A stretch of DNA of 64,000 bases from Desulfotignum sp. (GCA_018399285.1 JAGYOW010000015.1:1-64000); one strand, 5' to 3'. Positions 48,341 through 57,549 are shown, counted from the stretch's first letter. Numbers and translations are program-made. Notes: generated by a model from the sequence alone, not told the origin.

Positions 48341-49791
48341 AAGAAGACCCCTCCCTGTCGGCATTTTTCAACCAGCCTGTGTCCGCCATCTTCCGGGCCA
48401 ACATCGCCACCTGCCCTTTGGACACGCCGGCAAATCTGGCAGCTCAGAAAATGAGCCGGTCCAATGCCTCTGCCATCCTGATCAAGGATGACTCCCGGCA
48501 GATTGCCGGCATTGTCACGGATGCGGATTTTCGGACAAAGGTGCTGGCAAAAAATCTGAAACCCGACATCCCTGTGTCCGAAATCATGTCATCGCCCGTG
48601 ATCACTATTTCATCCGACAGCCTGGTATTTGAAGCGTTTCTGACCATGATCGGCAAAGATAAACGGCATCTGGCCGTGTGCGGAGAATCCGGGGCCATTT
48701 CCGGCATTTTAACAGAAAAAGACCTGATTTCAGCCCAGACAAAAGACACGTACCTGCTGCTCAAAACCATTACCACAGCCAAAACCATGAGTGATTTGAA
48801 GAACTTTCACGACCGGCTGTGCCGCATGCTTCTGGATCCCATTGACGCCGGGGTGAAACCGGAAATGATCACCCGGCTGATCACCACATTTTCCGATGCC
48901 ATCTTAAAAAAAATCATGGCCTTTTCCCTGGAAGAGATCGGGCCTGCCCCCTGCCGGTTCGTATTTCTGACCATGGGATCCGAAGGCCGGGAGGAACAGA
49001 CCCTGGTATCGGATCAGGACAACGCCATTGTGTATGCAGATCCGGCTTCAGACACGGAGGCAGAGGCGGCGGCCGCCTATTTCAGCCGTCTGGCCGACCG
49101 GGTGTGCACCCGGCTGGATATGGCGGGATACCGGTTCTGTGAGGGAAACAATATGGCCAAAAATCCGAAGTGGTGCCAGCCGTTGTCTGTGTGGAAACAG
49201 TATTTTCACACCTGGATCCGCAAGGCCAAGCCGGAAGATCTGTTGTACTCCAGCATTTTTTTTGATTTCAAAGGCACATACGGGGACCTGTCACTGTCTT
49301 CCCAACTCAAAGATTGTCTGTTTGAATCCATCCAGGGGTGGTCCGGCTTTCTGCGAAACATGACCGAAAACGCCCTGTATTTCAAGCCGCCCATCGGGCT
49401 GTTCGGTAAATTAAAGGTTGCATCGGAAGGCCGGCACAAGAATGCTTTTGACATCAAATATGCCATGCTGCCCCTCACAGACGTCACCCGGGTGTACGCC
49501 CTGAAAAACAACATTCATCAGACCAATACCCTGAAACGGCTGTTCCGGTTGTATACCAGACATGCCGTCACTGCCAAAGAATACCACAACCTGGTCCAGT
49601 GCTATCATTTTTTAATGAAACTGCGGTTCCGCCGCCAGATCACCAACATCATGGACGAGGGAACACCCCCGGACAATTTCATCAATCCGGACAATCTGTC
49701 TTCCCTGGACCGTCACATGCTCAAGGAAATTTTTAAAATTATTGAAAATTTCCAGCAAAAATTGAATATGGAGTTCACCGGGGTCGTCTGA
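48337..49791 (+). CDS. CBS-pair and DUF294 nucleotidyltransferase-like signalling protein
   Basis: 484 residues. Residues 20-135 are two CBS motifs (NASAILIKDDSRQIAGIVTDADFRTKVL and KRHLAVCGESGAISGILTEKDL), which bind adenine nucleotides. Residues about 195-330 are a DUF294 nucleotidyltransferase-like domain with GSEGREEQTLVSDQDNA, keeping the GS and the DxD metal ligands of GlnD-type enzymes. A DUF294 C-terminal helical domain ends the protein. It may uridylylate or adenylylate a partner in response to energy state. It is coupled to the LemA-like gene and sits downstream of the exonuclease, a conserved trio near short-chain fatty acid uptake. Confidence 0.88.
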   Translation: MKEDPSLSAFFNQPVSAIFRANIATCPLDTPANLAAQKMSRSNASAILIKDDSRQIAGIVTDADFRTKVLAKNLKPDIPVSEIMSSPVITISSDSLVFEAFLTMIGKDKRHLAVCGESGAISGILTEKDLISAQTKDTYLLLKTITTAKTMSDLKNFHDRLCRMLLDPIDAGVKPEMITRLITTFSDAILKKIMAFSLEEIGPAPCRFVFLTMGSEGREEQTLVSDQDNAIVYADPASDTEAEAAAAYFSRLADRVCTRLDMAGYRFCEGNNMAKNPKWCQPLSVWKQYFHTWIRKAKPEDLLYSSIFFDFKGTYGDLSLSSQLKDCLFESIQGWSGFLRNMTENALYFKPPIGLFGKLKVASEGRHKNAFDIKYAMLPLTDVTRVYALKNNIHQTNTLKRLFRLYTRHAVTAKEYHNLVQCYHFLMKLRFRRQITNIMDEGTPPDNFINPDNLSSLDRHMLKEIFKIIENFQQKLNMEFTGVV

Positions 49792-49858
49792 TCTCATCTC
49801 AAAACCAGCGGGTCCATCCATAAACGGAAAAGTACAACCAAAATGCTATAATCTGATA

Positions 49859-50230
49859 CTATAGCCGGAATGTTTTTTGACACAGGTCACAGGAACCGGT
49901 TGCCGGAATTTCCCGGCAGTGAACACATTTTTCCGACAGGTACCGGTCCTTGCCCTGTTTTTTCTTGCAGTTGGGGCATGTCCAGTCTTTTTTTACAGGA
50001 AGCACCCGGGCACAATGCGGACATTTGATGGGAAATTTTCTGAACACCAGAAACATCAGCCCGGAAATAATGAAAAACGGACCCAGAAGCTTGAACTGAA
50101 CGCTGTCTGCAAACCGGCTGAAATCCGAGGCACTGGACAGAATGACAAACAAAAGAAACGCAATGGAGGTCACGGCCAGAAACTTGAATCTGAAATGAAA
50201 AAACACGGACGGCAAAGGATCTTTTTCCAT
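49859..50230 (-). CDS. Small membrane protein with zinc-ribbon domain
   Basis: 123 residues from the ATG at 50230 (AGGA upstream), starting MEKDPLPSVFFHFRFKFLAV. Two hydrophobic helices (about 14-33 and 47-65) precede three Cys pairs: CPHC, CPNC, CVHC and a final CDLC, the pattern of two zinc ribbons. The family and function are not recognised. It is the last gene of a minus-strand operon, 11 bases after the acyltransferase gene. It faces the CBS-DUF294 gene tail to tail. Confidence 0.65.
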   Translation of the reverse strand: MEKDPLPSVFFHFRFKFLAVTSIAFLLFVILSSASDFSRFADSVQFKLLGPFFIISGLMFLVFRKFPIKCPHCARVLPVKKDWTCPNCKKKQGKDRYLSEKCVHCREIPATGSCDLCQKTFRL

Positions 50231-50240
50231 ATCATTATTC

Positions 50241-50900
50241 CTATGTTTGAAATTGATATAACCGGGGCAAAAACCGGGCTTCCAGATCATGACGCTGCTG
50301 CTCGAACCCATCCGCTACCAGGGTGGGTTCGAGCACGATTTCGGGTTCAAAAACAATGCGCACCCGGGAAAAAGGTTTGGGCACCATGAACCGGTCCCAG
50401 GAATTGAAAAACCAGGCACGGTCTGCGGTCACATAAAAAGGTACCAGCCGGGCCCCGGTGGCATGGGCCATGCGAATGATGCCGGGCTTGATTTTTCCGG
50501 CAGGCCCTCTGGGACCGTCCAGGATATGGGCGCCGAATTGATGGGTGTTTATATGGGCGATCATGGCCTCCATGGCGGATTTCCCCCCCCGGGACGATGA
50601 GCCTCTGGGCGTGTGCCATCCCACCCGGTTGGCCACCCCGGAAATCAGATCCCCGTCCCGGCTTTGGGAAATCATCAGACCCGGATGATACCCGGCATAG
50701 GTTTCAAAATAGGCGATGGCGGCAAAAAACTGCTGATGCCAGGCACACAGCAGCACAGGGGTTCCTTGATGCAGCAGGGTTTTCCAGACAGCCTCGTTTT
50801 CCACTGTGAGCCGAAACGTGCGGCTGTACCATTTGACCAGATAATAGGCAAACCTGATGAATGCCCGGGTATAAATCAGAAATTTCAAGCGTTTGAACAT
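50241..50900 (-). CDS. DUF374-type lysophospholipid acyltransferase
   Basis: 219 residues from the ATG at 50900 with GGGAGGTG upstream; the longer frame to 51098 is a shadow of the UbiD gene. The acyltransferase-like motif is CAWHQQFFAAI (HxxxxF-like), followed by MISQSRDGDLISGVANRVGWHTPRGSSSRGGKSAMEAM and ILDGPRGPAGKIKPGIIRMAHATGARLVPFYV, the DUF374 signature blocks. Such enzymes are thought to acylate lipid A precursors or lysolipids at the inner membrane. An N-terminal amphipathic or membrane helix (IYTRAFIRFAYYLVKW) anchors it. Confidence 0.85.
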   Translation of the reverse strand: MFKRLKFLIYTRAFIRFAYYLVKWYSRTFRLTVENEAVWKTLLHQGTPVLLCAWHQQFFAAIAYFETYAGYHPGLMISQSRDGDLISGVANRVGWHTPRGSSSRGGKSAMEAMIAHINTHQFGAHILDGPRGPAGKIKPGIIRMAHATGARLVPFYVTADRAWFFNSWDRFMVPKPFSRVRIVFEPEIVLEPTLVADGFEQQRHDLEARFLPRLYQFQT

Positions 50901-50967
50901 ATTCGCCCACCTCCCCGGGGCCGGATTTGAGTGTGACCGGATGCGTATTTTCTGCAGAAATGCATTA

Positions 50968-52800
50968 TCACAATATTTTGTACAGCGGACCGCCTTTACA
51001 GGCCATCCGGTCCACCCGCAAAGCCACTTCCGGGTCCGGCTCCAGCGGGGCCGCATGAAAAGGTTTGATGCGGGCGTCAATGACCAGCGGGGCTTCACAC
51101 CCCCAGTGCTTATGCAAAGTTCTTTCCTTTATGCCGTAAATGTCATGGGACGGGTTGGACCGCAGAAACGTCACCCACAAAAAATTATCAAACGTGTCTG
51201 CGCAAAACCGGGCATCATCCACCACCACCACCAGGGCCAGGCCGGATGCGTCTCCCAGGGTTTCCAGATATTTTTTCACCGGACTGATCTGCTGTCGGGC
51301 CCTGGGATAGGAAGTGAACGCCGGTCCCTGGATGACGGCAATACCCGGGGCTGCCATCACAGCGCGGGAAAATCCGTCGGGCAATGAAAACTGAACCGGC
51401 AGGGTCGGGCCAAGACGCCGCTTTACAGGTCCGGCCGCGGCCATCACCAGTTTGGATCCCTGATTGATCTGCTGTCCCGAATAATCCAGGGTATCCATGG
51501 TGGTGCAAGTGACAAAATGCAGGTCCCTGGAAAAATCCACCCGTTCCAGCACATGCATCAGAAATTGTTTTTCATCGTTTACATCCAGACCGGGATCGTC
51601 CTCATGGGCGCAGATGAACAAATATTTGGCCAGAGACAGCTGGCCTTTGCCTAAAATGGCATGGGCATGGGTGAGCAGTTCTCTGGGCATGGGCTCGTCA
51701 TAGGGCAGGTATCGTTCCCTGGCTTTGGCCAAAAGCAGCGGATGCACACCGGCCGCATCCACGGCATTGACCGCTGTTACACCGGGAAGGGCTTTGGCCA
51801 CGGCATTCCGGGTGATTTCATGGATGAGCCGGCCAAAATGACTGTCTTCTCTGGGGGGACGTCCCACCACGGTAAACGGAAAAATTGCATCCGGCCGGTG
51901 CCACACCGATGCCACCCGGATACAGGGAAACTCATGAACATTGGAATAATACCCCAGATGATCGCCGAAAGGGCCTTCGGGCCGGGTCTGATGGGGAATC
52001 ACCCATCCGTTGATACAGAAATCCGCATCAGATGACATCACAAACCCGTTGCGTCGAAAATATCTGAAATTGCGCCCGGCCAGGGCCCCGGCAAAGGCAA
52101 TCTCAGGCATCCCTTCCGGCAGAGGCATCACCGCTGCCAGGGCATGGGCCGGGGGGCCGCCGATAAAAATGCTCACTTTCAACGGCCTGTTTTTTTCCAG
52201 CGCTTTCCGGTGATGAACCCCAATGCCCCGGTGCAGCTGATAGTGCAGCCCGATTTCTTCATTGGGCGGATAATCGTTGCCGGACAACTGGATCCGGTAC
52301 ATGCCCAGGTTGGATTGCAGCACGGAGTCCGAATCCGGATCCAGGGAAAACACCTGGGGCAGCAGCACAAACGCCCCGCCATCCCCGGGCCAGCAGGTGA
52401 TCTGGGGTAGCTGATCCATCCGGGTCATCTGGGTCAAGGTCCGGTTTTTCTGAACCGGCAGAGGCAAGGACCGGGCCAGGGCCATACCGGCCTTGAATCC
52501 CCGGCCCGGAGATCTGATCGCCTGCATGGGGTCAGATGCCATATCCACCAGGGCCTTGACCTGTTCCAGCTGCGGTTCAAAAATTTTCAGGGTCCGCTGC
52601 CAGGTGCCATACAGGTTGGACAACGCCGAAAACGGCGACCCTTTGACATTTTCAAACAAAAGGGCCGGGCCGCCTGCGTCAAACACCCGCCGGGTGATCT
52701 CCGCCATTTCCAGATGCGGGTCGACAGGTTCGCGAAAGCGGATCAGTTCATTTTCCTGTTCCAGGAACGATACGCATTGTTTCAAACTGCAAAATTTCAT
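50968..52800 (-). CDS. ubiD: UbiD-family decarboxylase
   Basis: 610 residues. UbiD features include VSIFIGGPPAHALAAVMPLPEGMPEIAFAGALAG, the prenylated-FMN pocket block RPEGPFGDHLGYYS, VASVWHRPDAIFPFTVVGRPPREDSHFG, and the late PGIAVIQGPAFTSYPRA. The family uses prenyl-FMN made by UbiX to decarboxylate or carboxylate aromatic and alpha,beta-unsaturated acids. No ubiX gene lies in the window. The length is above the common 450-500 residues and matches the longer MenA/aromatic-carboxylase-like branch (COG0043, about 600). Substrate is unknown; menaquinone biosynthesis is one option. Its ATG overlaps the stop of the flavin split-barrel gene. Confidence 0.88.
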   Translation of the reverse strand: MKFCSLKQCVSFLEQENELIRFREPVDPHLEMAEITRRVFDAGGPALLFENVKGSPFSALSNLYGTWQRTLKIFEPQLEQVKALVDMASDPMQAIRSPGRGFKAGMALARSLPLPVQKNRTLTQMTRMDQLPQITCWPGDGGAFVLLPQVFSLDPDSDSVLQSNLGMYRIQLSGNDYPPNEEIGLHYQLHRGIGVHHRKALEKNRPLKVSIFIGGPPAHALAAVMPLPEGMPEIAFAGALAGRNFRYFRRNGFVMSSDADFCINGWVIPHQTRPEGPFGDHLGYYSNVHEFPCIRVASVWHRPDAIFPFTVVGRPPREDSHFGRLIHEITRNAVAKALPGVTAVNAVDAAGVHPLLLAKARERYLPYDEPMPRELLTHAHAILGKGQLSLAKYLFICAHEDDPGLDVNDEKQFLMHVLERVDFSRDLHFVTCTTMDTLDYSGQQINQGSKLVMAAAGPVKRRLGPTLPVQFSLPDGFSRAVMAAPGIAVIQGPAFTSYPRARQQISPVKKYLETLGDASGLALVVVVDDARFCADTFDNFLWVTFLRSNPSHDIYGIKERTLHKHWGCEAPLVIDARIKPFHAAPLEPDPEVALRVDRMACKGGPLYKIL

Positions 52801-53255
52801 AAATGGATAATCTCCCTGTTTCCGAAACCCTTGCGGTTATCCATGTGATAAATCTGATCCGGACAAAAAGCATAGAGCCGGGCATGGAATGCGTTTTGAA
52901 AAAACGTCAGAAAATCCGCGCCGGGCACGGGGATGCCGAAGCGCCGGGCATATGCCCCGGCAGCACCTGCCGACCGGATCCCGGGTTTCTGGGAATGAAT
53001 GGCCCCGCTCATCTGAATTCCCTCCAGATGATCCACACGTTCATGAACGCGAAAGATGGATGCCGCGCACAAACGACCTTCACCATCCTGGATGTGCCGG
53101 GAACCGGGACTGGAAAAAAAATAAAATCGTTTTTCTCTGTAAAGATAATAGACCGGTGCGGACCAGGGGCCGGTTTCCCCACTCGTTGCCAAAGTCATGG
53201 TCCAGACCGCGTCAATCAGTTCCTGAAACCGGTTTTTTGGCTGACTACTGGGCAT
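52797..53255 (-). CDS. Pyridoxamine 5'-phosphate oxidase-like FMN-binding protein
   Basis: 152 residues of the split-barrel flavin family: MTLATSGETGPWSAPVYYLYREKRFYFFSSPGSRHI is the characteristic opening, with the conserved T-L-A-T strand and S-A-P. The C-terminus (FHARLYAFCPDQIYHMDNRKGFGNREII) also fits the family's last strands. Enzymatic function is not assigned; members bind FMN, F420, heme or sense small molecules. It overlaps the M48 protease gene upstream by 11 bases and the UbiD gene downstream by 4 bases, so it is embedded in the operon and may supply flavin chemistry to UbiD or act independently. Confidence 0.75.
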   Translation of the reverse strand: MPSSQPKNRFQELIDAVWTMTLATSGETGPWSAPVYYLYREKRFYFFSSPGSRHIQDGEGRLCAASIFRVHERVDHLEGIQMSGAIHSQKPGIRSAGAAGAYARRFGIPVPGADFLTFFQNAFHARLYAFCPDQIYHMDNRKGFGNREIIHL

Positions 53256-54597
53256 ATCCCCATTCTTTCAGCCGCTTGAACGCATACTGGGAATATTGAT
53301 TGGACTGATAATTGATCATTTTCAGGTATGTAGAATAATCATTGGCTGCGGCCTGGCGCTGTCCGAGTTTGTCCCGGGAATATCCCTTGTAAAAGGTCAG
53401 CTGGGGATTGCCCGGCAGCAACTGGTCGCACCGGGTGAAATTGTCCAGGGCCCGGTCGAACTGCTTTGTCCCCACATGGGCCAGGCCGGCCACATAATGT
53501 CCCTGGGGTTCTGTGGGATACAGGTCTATGGCCGCTTTTGCATAGGATACCGCCCTGGCATCTTTCTTCTGAATCAACTGGCATCTGGCCATGAGCACAT
53601 GGGCCGCATAATCATCATTCGCCCGTTTCAGGGCCGATGAAAAAGCGGTTTGGGCGGCATCGTATTTTCCCTTTCCCAGATATTTTTCTCCTTCCTGCAT
53701 CAACTCAATCGCTTTTTTTTGCTGGCGCAGTGCAGCGGTCTGGTCCATGTACCGTTCCCGGTAAACCGGTGCGTTTTGCGTGCCGGCATAAGGCCCCTGA
53801 TCCCGCTGCACTGCGGCAGCCAGGCGTTCATCACTCATGGGATGGGTGGAAAACAGCATCTGGGCGGAAGAAGGCTGCTGCTTGTTCAAGGTGTTGAGCA
53901 TTTCCATCAATCCCACAAATCCTTGGGATCCATACCCGGCCCTGACCATATATTCATGCCCCAGATAATCGGCTTCCCGCTCGTTGTCCCGGCTGTATTT
54001 GGCCAGATACAGCCCCTGGCCCAGGGCGCCCAGCTGCTGGGTCAGATTCCCCAGTCCCCTGGCCTGGGAATCCGCCAGCATCGCCAGTCCTCCCACGAAC
54101 AGGGAAGACAGCTGACTTTTGGATACCTGTTCCGCTGTGTGCCGGGCATTGACATGGCCCAGTTCATGGCCCAGCAGGGATGCCAGCTCCCCTTCGTTTT
54201 CAAGGCTCAGCAGAATCCCGCGGGTCACGGCAATGGACCCGCCGGGAAATGCATACGCATTGATATACGTGGCATTCACACATTGAAAATTATATGGCAT
54301 ATCCGGCCGATGGACATAGGGCACCAGATTTTTGCCCACCTGGTTGATATACTGATTCAACGCGCCGTCTTGAATAATGCCGTAATCCGATGAAAACTGA
54401 AACGGTGACTGCTGCCGGTCAATGGCAACCTCCTGGTCCGCTGTCAGCATCATGAGCTGGGATTTGCCGGTCACCGGGTCTATGGCACACCCCCAGACCG
54501 GAAGCAGACCGGCTGCGGTCAAGATGGCGGACAGCCTCAGAAACTGGCGCCGGTTCAACGAGGAATTATTCAGGTTTTGAAAAATTGTGTCATCCAT
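53245..54597 (-). CDS. M48-family metalloprotease lipoprotein with TPR tail (BepA-like)
   Basis: 450 residues from the ATG at 54597. The N-terminus combines a twin-arginine motif (NRRQFLRLSA) with a lipobox (LLPVWGC, Cys37), indicating Tat export and lipid anchoring. The zinc protease motif is HELGH (144-148) followed by the third ligand in NEREADYLGHEY. Residues about 290-450 are TPR-like repeats (AAQTAFSSALKRANDDYAAHVLMARCQLIQK and so on). BepA-type enzymes degrade or help assemble outer-membrane proteins such as LptD and BamA. Start is supported by GAGGG upstream. It is the first gene of the operon running to the zinc-ribbon protein. Confidence 0.88.
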   Translation of the reverse strand: MDDTIFQNLNNSSLNRRQFLRLSAILTAAGLLPVWGCAIDPVTGKSQLMMLTADQEVAIDRQQSPFQFSSDYGIIQDGALNQYINQVGKNLVPYVHRPDMPYNFQCVNATYINAYAFPGGSIAVTRGILLSLENEGELASLLGHELGHVNARHTAEQVSKSQLSSLFVGGLAMLADSQARGLGNLTQQLGALGQGLYLAKYSRDNEREADYLGHEYMVRAGYGSQGFVGLMEMLNTLNKQQPSSAQMLFSTHPMSDERLAAAVQRDQGPYAGTQNAPVYRERYMDQTAALRQQKKAIELMQEGEKYLGKGKYDAAQTAFSSALKRANDDYAAHVLMARCQLIQKKDARAVSYAKAAIDLYPTEPQGHYVAGLAHVGTKQFDRALDNFTRCDQLLPGNPQLTFYKGYSRDKLGQRQAAANDYSTYLKMINYQSNQYSQYAFKRLKEWGYAQ

Positions 54598-54635
54598 TTT
54601 ATTTTCCCTCATTTATTCAATTGCTCTGAATCGGG

Positions 54636-54914
54636 TCATGATCGGATCTTTACAAACATACCCACGACAAGAAACACCGTCCCTACCCCCAGAAGCACCC
54701 CGTAAAACGGCAGATCAAAAATCAGAAAATCAAGAATATTTTTCATTAAGATCCCAGGGACCCATCTCACCACAAGTGTTGCATAATCACCCAGCAGCCG
54801 GGAAAGCGTCAGGCCGGTCCAAAAATTGTCCGCCTGCATAAAACTGGAAATTCCACTGAAAAGCCATACAAAAAATGCACCCAACAGACACCATATTCCA
54901 ATTCTGGTCCACAT
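54636..54914 (-). CDS. Small hydrophobic membrane protein (92 residues)
   Basis: No family recognised. Three hydrophobic segments are visible: about residues 5-27 (IGIWCLLGAFFVWLFSGISSF), a mid-region amphipathic stretch (LLGDYATLVVRWVPGILM) and 65-88 (LPFYGVLLGVGTVFLVVGMF). The frame starts at ATG 54914 with AGGAAAA upstream. It is upstream of the M48 lipoprotease gene by 38 bases on the same strand, so it may belong to that operon, and is divergent from murJ. Coding support is moderate. Confidence 0.5.
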   Translation of the reverse strand: MWTRIGIWCLLGAFFVWLFSGISSFMQADNFWTGLTLSRLLGDYATLVVRWVPGILMKNILDFLIFDLPFYGVLLGVGTVFLVVGMFVKIRS

Positions 54915-55098
54915 ACCTGTTTTTTCCTGTCATTCTGATGCACATGCATCTGTCTGCATCGTTTTTTGATCTTATAGCGCATTGCTTGAATGTATTTTAA
55001 CCGAGTATATTCGGCCTGCCCTGTTGCGTCAAGTATCATATAAGGCAAACAGATCTTTTCTTTGTTGGAATCTTATGATACACCCCCTTTAAGCAGCC

Positions 55099-56688
55099 AT
55101 GACAACCTCCACATTCAAAAAAATCGGCATCGCCTCTTTTATCATGATGGCGTCGGTGTTTGCCAGCCGGGTCATCGGTCTGGTGAGGGAAATGACCATT
55201 GCCTGGGCCGGCGGTGCGAACGCCGGAGTGGATGCCTACCAGATCGCCTTTGCTCTGCCGGAAATTCTCAATCATATTGTGGCCAGCGGGTTTCTGTCCG
55301 TCACCTTTATCCCGGTTTTTGCCAGATATATCACCCAGGGAGACGAAAAACAGGGGTTTGAGGTCTTTTCCCTGATCTTCAACGGGTTCGGCCTGATTCT
55401 GGTCACAGGCATAGCCATAGGGATGATCTGGACCCCGTTTTTCGTCCATCTGCTGGCACCGGGCATCACGGATCCGGCCACTTTTGCTCTGGCCGTGCGC
55501 ATGACCCGCATCATCCTGCCGGCCCAGTTTTTCTTTTTTGCAGGCGGCCTGTTCATGGCGGTGCAGTTCACAAAAGAAAAATTTTTCATCCCGGCGTTAG
55601 CCCCCTTGATCTATAATCTGGGCATCATCTGCGGCGGAGTGTTTCTGTACCCGCATATCGGTATGGAAGGATTTGCCTGGGGGGTTTTAGGGGGAGCGTT
55701 TGCCGGTAATTTTCTTTTGCAGATGACCGGTGCCGCCAGACAGGGATTGCAGTTCCGGTTTTACATCAATTTTTTTCATCCGGATTTCATCCATTATGTG
55801 AAAATCACCCTGCCGTTCATGGTGGGGCTCACCGTCACTTTTTCCACGGAAATTCTGATGAAACTGTTCGGATCCTTTCTGCCCACCGGCCACATTGCCG
55901 CCATGAACTATGCCCTGCGCATCATGTTCATTCTGGTGGGATTTTTCGGCCAGGCCATCGGCATGGCATCCTACCCCTTTATGGCCGGTATTGCAGCTGC
56001 CGGAGACATGGACCGCCTCAACCACATCATCAACCAGACATTGAAATTCATTTTTCTGGTGATCCCGTTTTCCGTGCTCTTTATTGTCCTGCGGTATGAA
56101 ATCGTGATGATCCTGTTTCAGCGGGGGGCCTTTGATGCCCATGCCACACACCTCACCGCAAACATCCTGCCGTTTTTCATGGCAGGGGCCTTTGCCTTTT
56201 CCGCCCAGACCTTTGTGGCAAGAGGGTTCTACGCCCTGGAAAACACCTTGTATCCCGCGGTGGTATCCACCGTGTGCATGCTGGCCGGTTTACCGGTCAT
56301 TTACGGGTGCATGAAAGTGTTCGGCGTCACCGGCGTGGCATCGGGGCTGTCTTTGACGGTCATCGTGTCCTCATTTGCTCTGTATGGGTCCTGGAATCGA
56401 AAAACCCGGAATTCCGGCGACACCGGGGTGTATCTGTTTCTGGTCAAGCTGATCCTGGCCAGTCTGGTCTTGGGAGGGATTCTTTCGGGTATCCACCAGA
56501 TGCTGACCCGCCTGATGCCGCCCACCGCATTTGTCCCGGCAATGATAATCTGCATTGTCACCGGACTGGCGTTCTTAATGTTGATGCCGGTGTCGGCCAG
56601 GCTGCTGCGCATCCCTGAAATCATGACTTTTTATGAAAAAACAGCAAGGAGACTGCTTTCATGGCAAAAGAAACCACCCCGGTCCTGA
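55099..56688 (+). CDS. murJ: Lipid II flippase MurJ
   Basis: 529 residues, 14 predicted membrane segments of the MVF/MATE-like fold. The N-terminus (SRVIGLVREMTIAWAGGANAGVDAYQIAFALPEILNHI) matches the MurJ hallmark GxxRxxxxAxxFGAGxxxDAFxVAFxIPN, including the essential Arg. A helix II-IV region follows (FLSVTFIPVFARYITQGDEKQGFEVFSLIF). MurJ moves lipid II across the inner membrane for peptidoglycan synthesis. The ribosome site is weak (TAAG before the ATG). The frame is intact and leads into the last error-rich patch. A short frame at 56660 overlaps its end by 29 bases. Confidence 0.92.
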   Translation: MTTSTFKKIGIASFIMMASVFASRVIGLVREMTIAWAGGANAGVDAYQIAFALPEILNHIVASGFLSVTFIPVFARYITQGDEKQGFEVFSLIFNGFGLILVTGIAIGMIWTPFFVHLLAPGITDPATFALAVRMTRIILPAQFFFFAGGLFMAVQFTKEKFFIPALAPLIYNLGIICGGVFLYPHIGMEGFAWGVLGGAFAGNFLLQMTGAARQGLQFRFYINFFHPDFIHYVKITLPFMVGLTVTFSTEILMKLFGSFLPTGHIAAMNYALRIMFILVGFFGQAIGMASYPFMAGIAAAGDMDRLNHIINQTLKFIFLVIPFSVLFIVLRYEIVMILFQRGAFDAHATHLTANILPFFMAGAFAFSAQTFVARGFYALENTLYPAVVSTVCMLAGLPVIYGCMKVFGVTGVASGLSLTVIVSSFALYGSWNRKTRNSGDTGVYLFLVKLILASLVLGGILSGIHQMLTRLMPPTAFVPAMIICIVTGLAFLMLMPVSARLLRIPEIMTFYEKTARRLLSWQKKPPRS

Positions 56689-56940
56689 CCGATATCGCGG
56701 CCCGGGTGAGGTAATCTGCATGGCGGACGCCCTCCGTTATGTACGATCCGTCCTTGACGAAACCCGGCAATTCATTTATATTCATATCATTGAGATGATC
56801 CCCCACATGCCTTAGCTTTTGTTTCCCATACGATCTGTGAACCACGCGGTATCACTGACCCCGGCTGCCAATCCATCTGCCTGATCCGCCTGTTTTTGAA
56901 TGTGCCCCTGCTCCTGCTGGAGCAGATTATCAAATCTTAA
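56660..56940 (+). pseudogene. Short hypothetical protein after murJ, frameshifted
   Basis: Starts MAKETTPVLTDIAARV at the ATG 56660, inside the murJ end, then continues in another frame as GEVICMADALRYVRSVLDETRQFIYIHIIEMIP, and in a third as AFVSHTICEPRGITDPGCQSICLIRLFLNVPLLLLEQIIKS to TAA at 56938-56940. Together about 92 codons. I do not recognise the family. The position between murJ and a GAF-domain gene with a good ribosome site suggests an operon. The three-frame join is my reconstruction. Confidence 0.4.
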
Positions 56941-56955
56941 CCAAAGGAGGCAGAA

Positions 56956-57549
56956 ATGGAAAAACACGCCATGTATTACGACACCATCGTCAAACTGACC
57001 ACCGCCATTTCCCAGTGCAAGGACCCGGAAGAGGTTGCCCTGATCACGGCGGAAAGCGTGAAAACCGCATTCAGCGCCAAGGGATGTTCCGTGTTTCTGG
57101 TGAACCGGGAAACCCGGGAACTGGGACTGGTGGCCTCATCCGGCCTGAGTGAAGAGTATCTGAACAAAGGCCCGATCCATTTCATGCAGACGATTCAGGA
57201 AGCCAAAGACGCCGTGCCCATTGCCATCTTTTTGATGTCATGGAGATCCGCGCATCGAATACCCGGAACACGCGAAAAGGAGGGCATCGCCTCCCCGTTG
57301 AAGTCCCATCATCAGCAACAACAAGATCATCGGGCTTTGCAGGGTCTATACGGCCGAGCCCTGGAATTTGCCTGGTCACGACATCAATCTGGCCTGTGCC
57401 GTGGCCCTGATTCGCGGTATAGCCATGGACATGTGCCGCATGTACAAGGGCTACAAAACCAGCATTGAAATCCTGAAAACATGCGGGACGGAGAGACAGT
57501 TTCAAATCCTACAAATGGGACCCCTATGAAGGGGTGCCGTCCAGCGTGA
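56956..57549 (+). pseudogene. GAF-domain protein, frameshifted
   Basis: The ATG at 56956 has AAAGGAGG upstream. The first 90 residues are a clean GAF-domain start: YYDTIVKLTTAISQCKDPEEVALITAESVKTAFSAKGCSVFLVNRETRELGLVASSGLSEEYLNKG. After about 57220 the frame shifts repeatedly: EGIASLLKSPIISNNKIIGLCRVYTAEP (GAF core strands) near 57280-57360, DINLACAVALIRGIAMDMCRMYKGYKTSIEIL near 57380-57475. The end is near 57549 in one frame. GAF domains bind cyclic nucleotides or other small ligands. No output domain is seen, so it may be a stand-alone sensor. Indels are probably sequence errors. Confidence 0.7.

Noticed and set aside
50903-51098. N-terminal extension of the DUF374 acyltransferase
   Set aside because: This part overlaps the end of ubiD and lacks family similarity; the ATG at 50900 has the good ribosome site.
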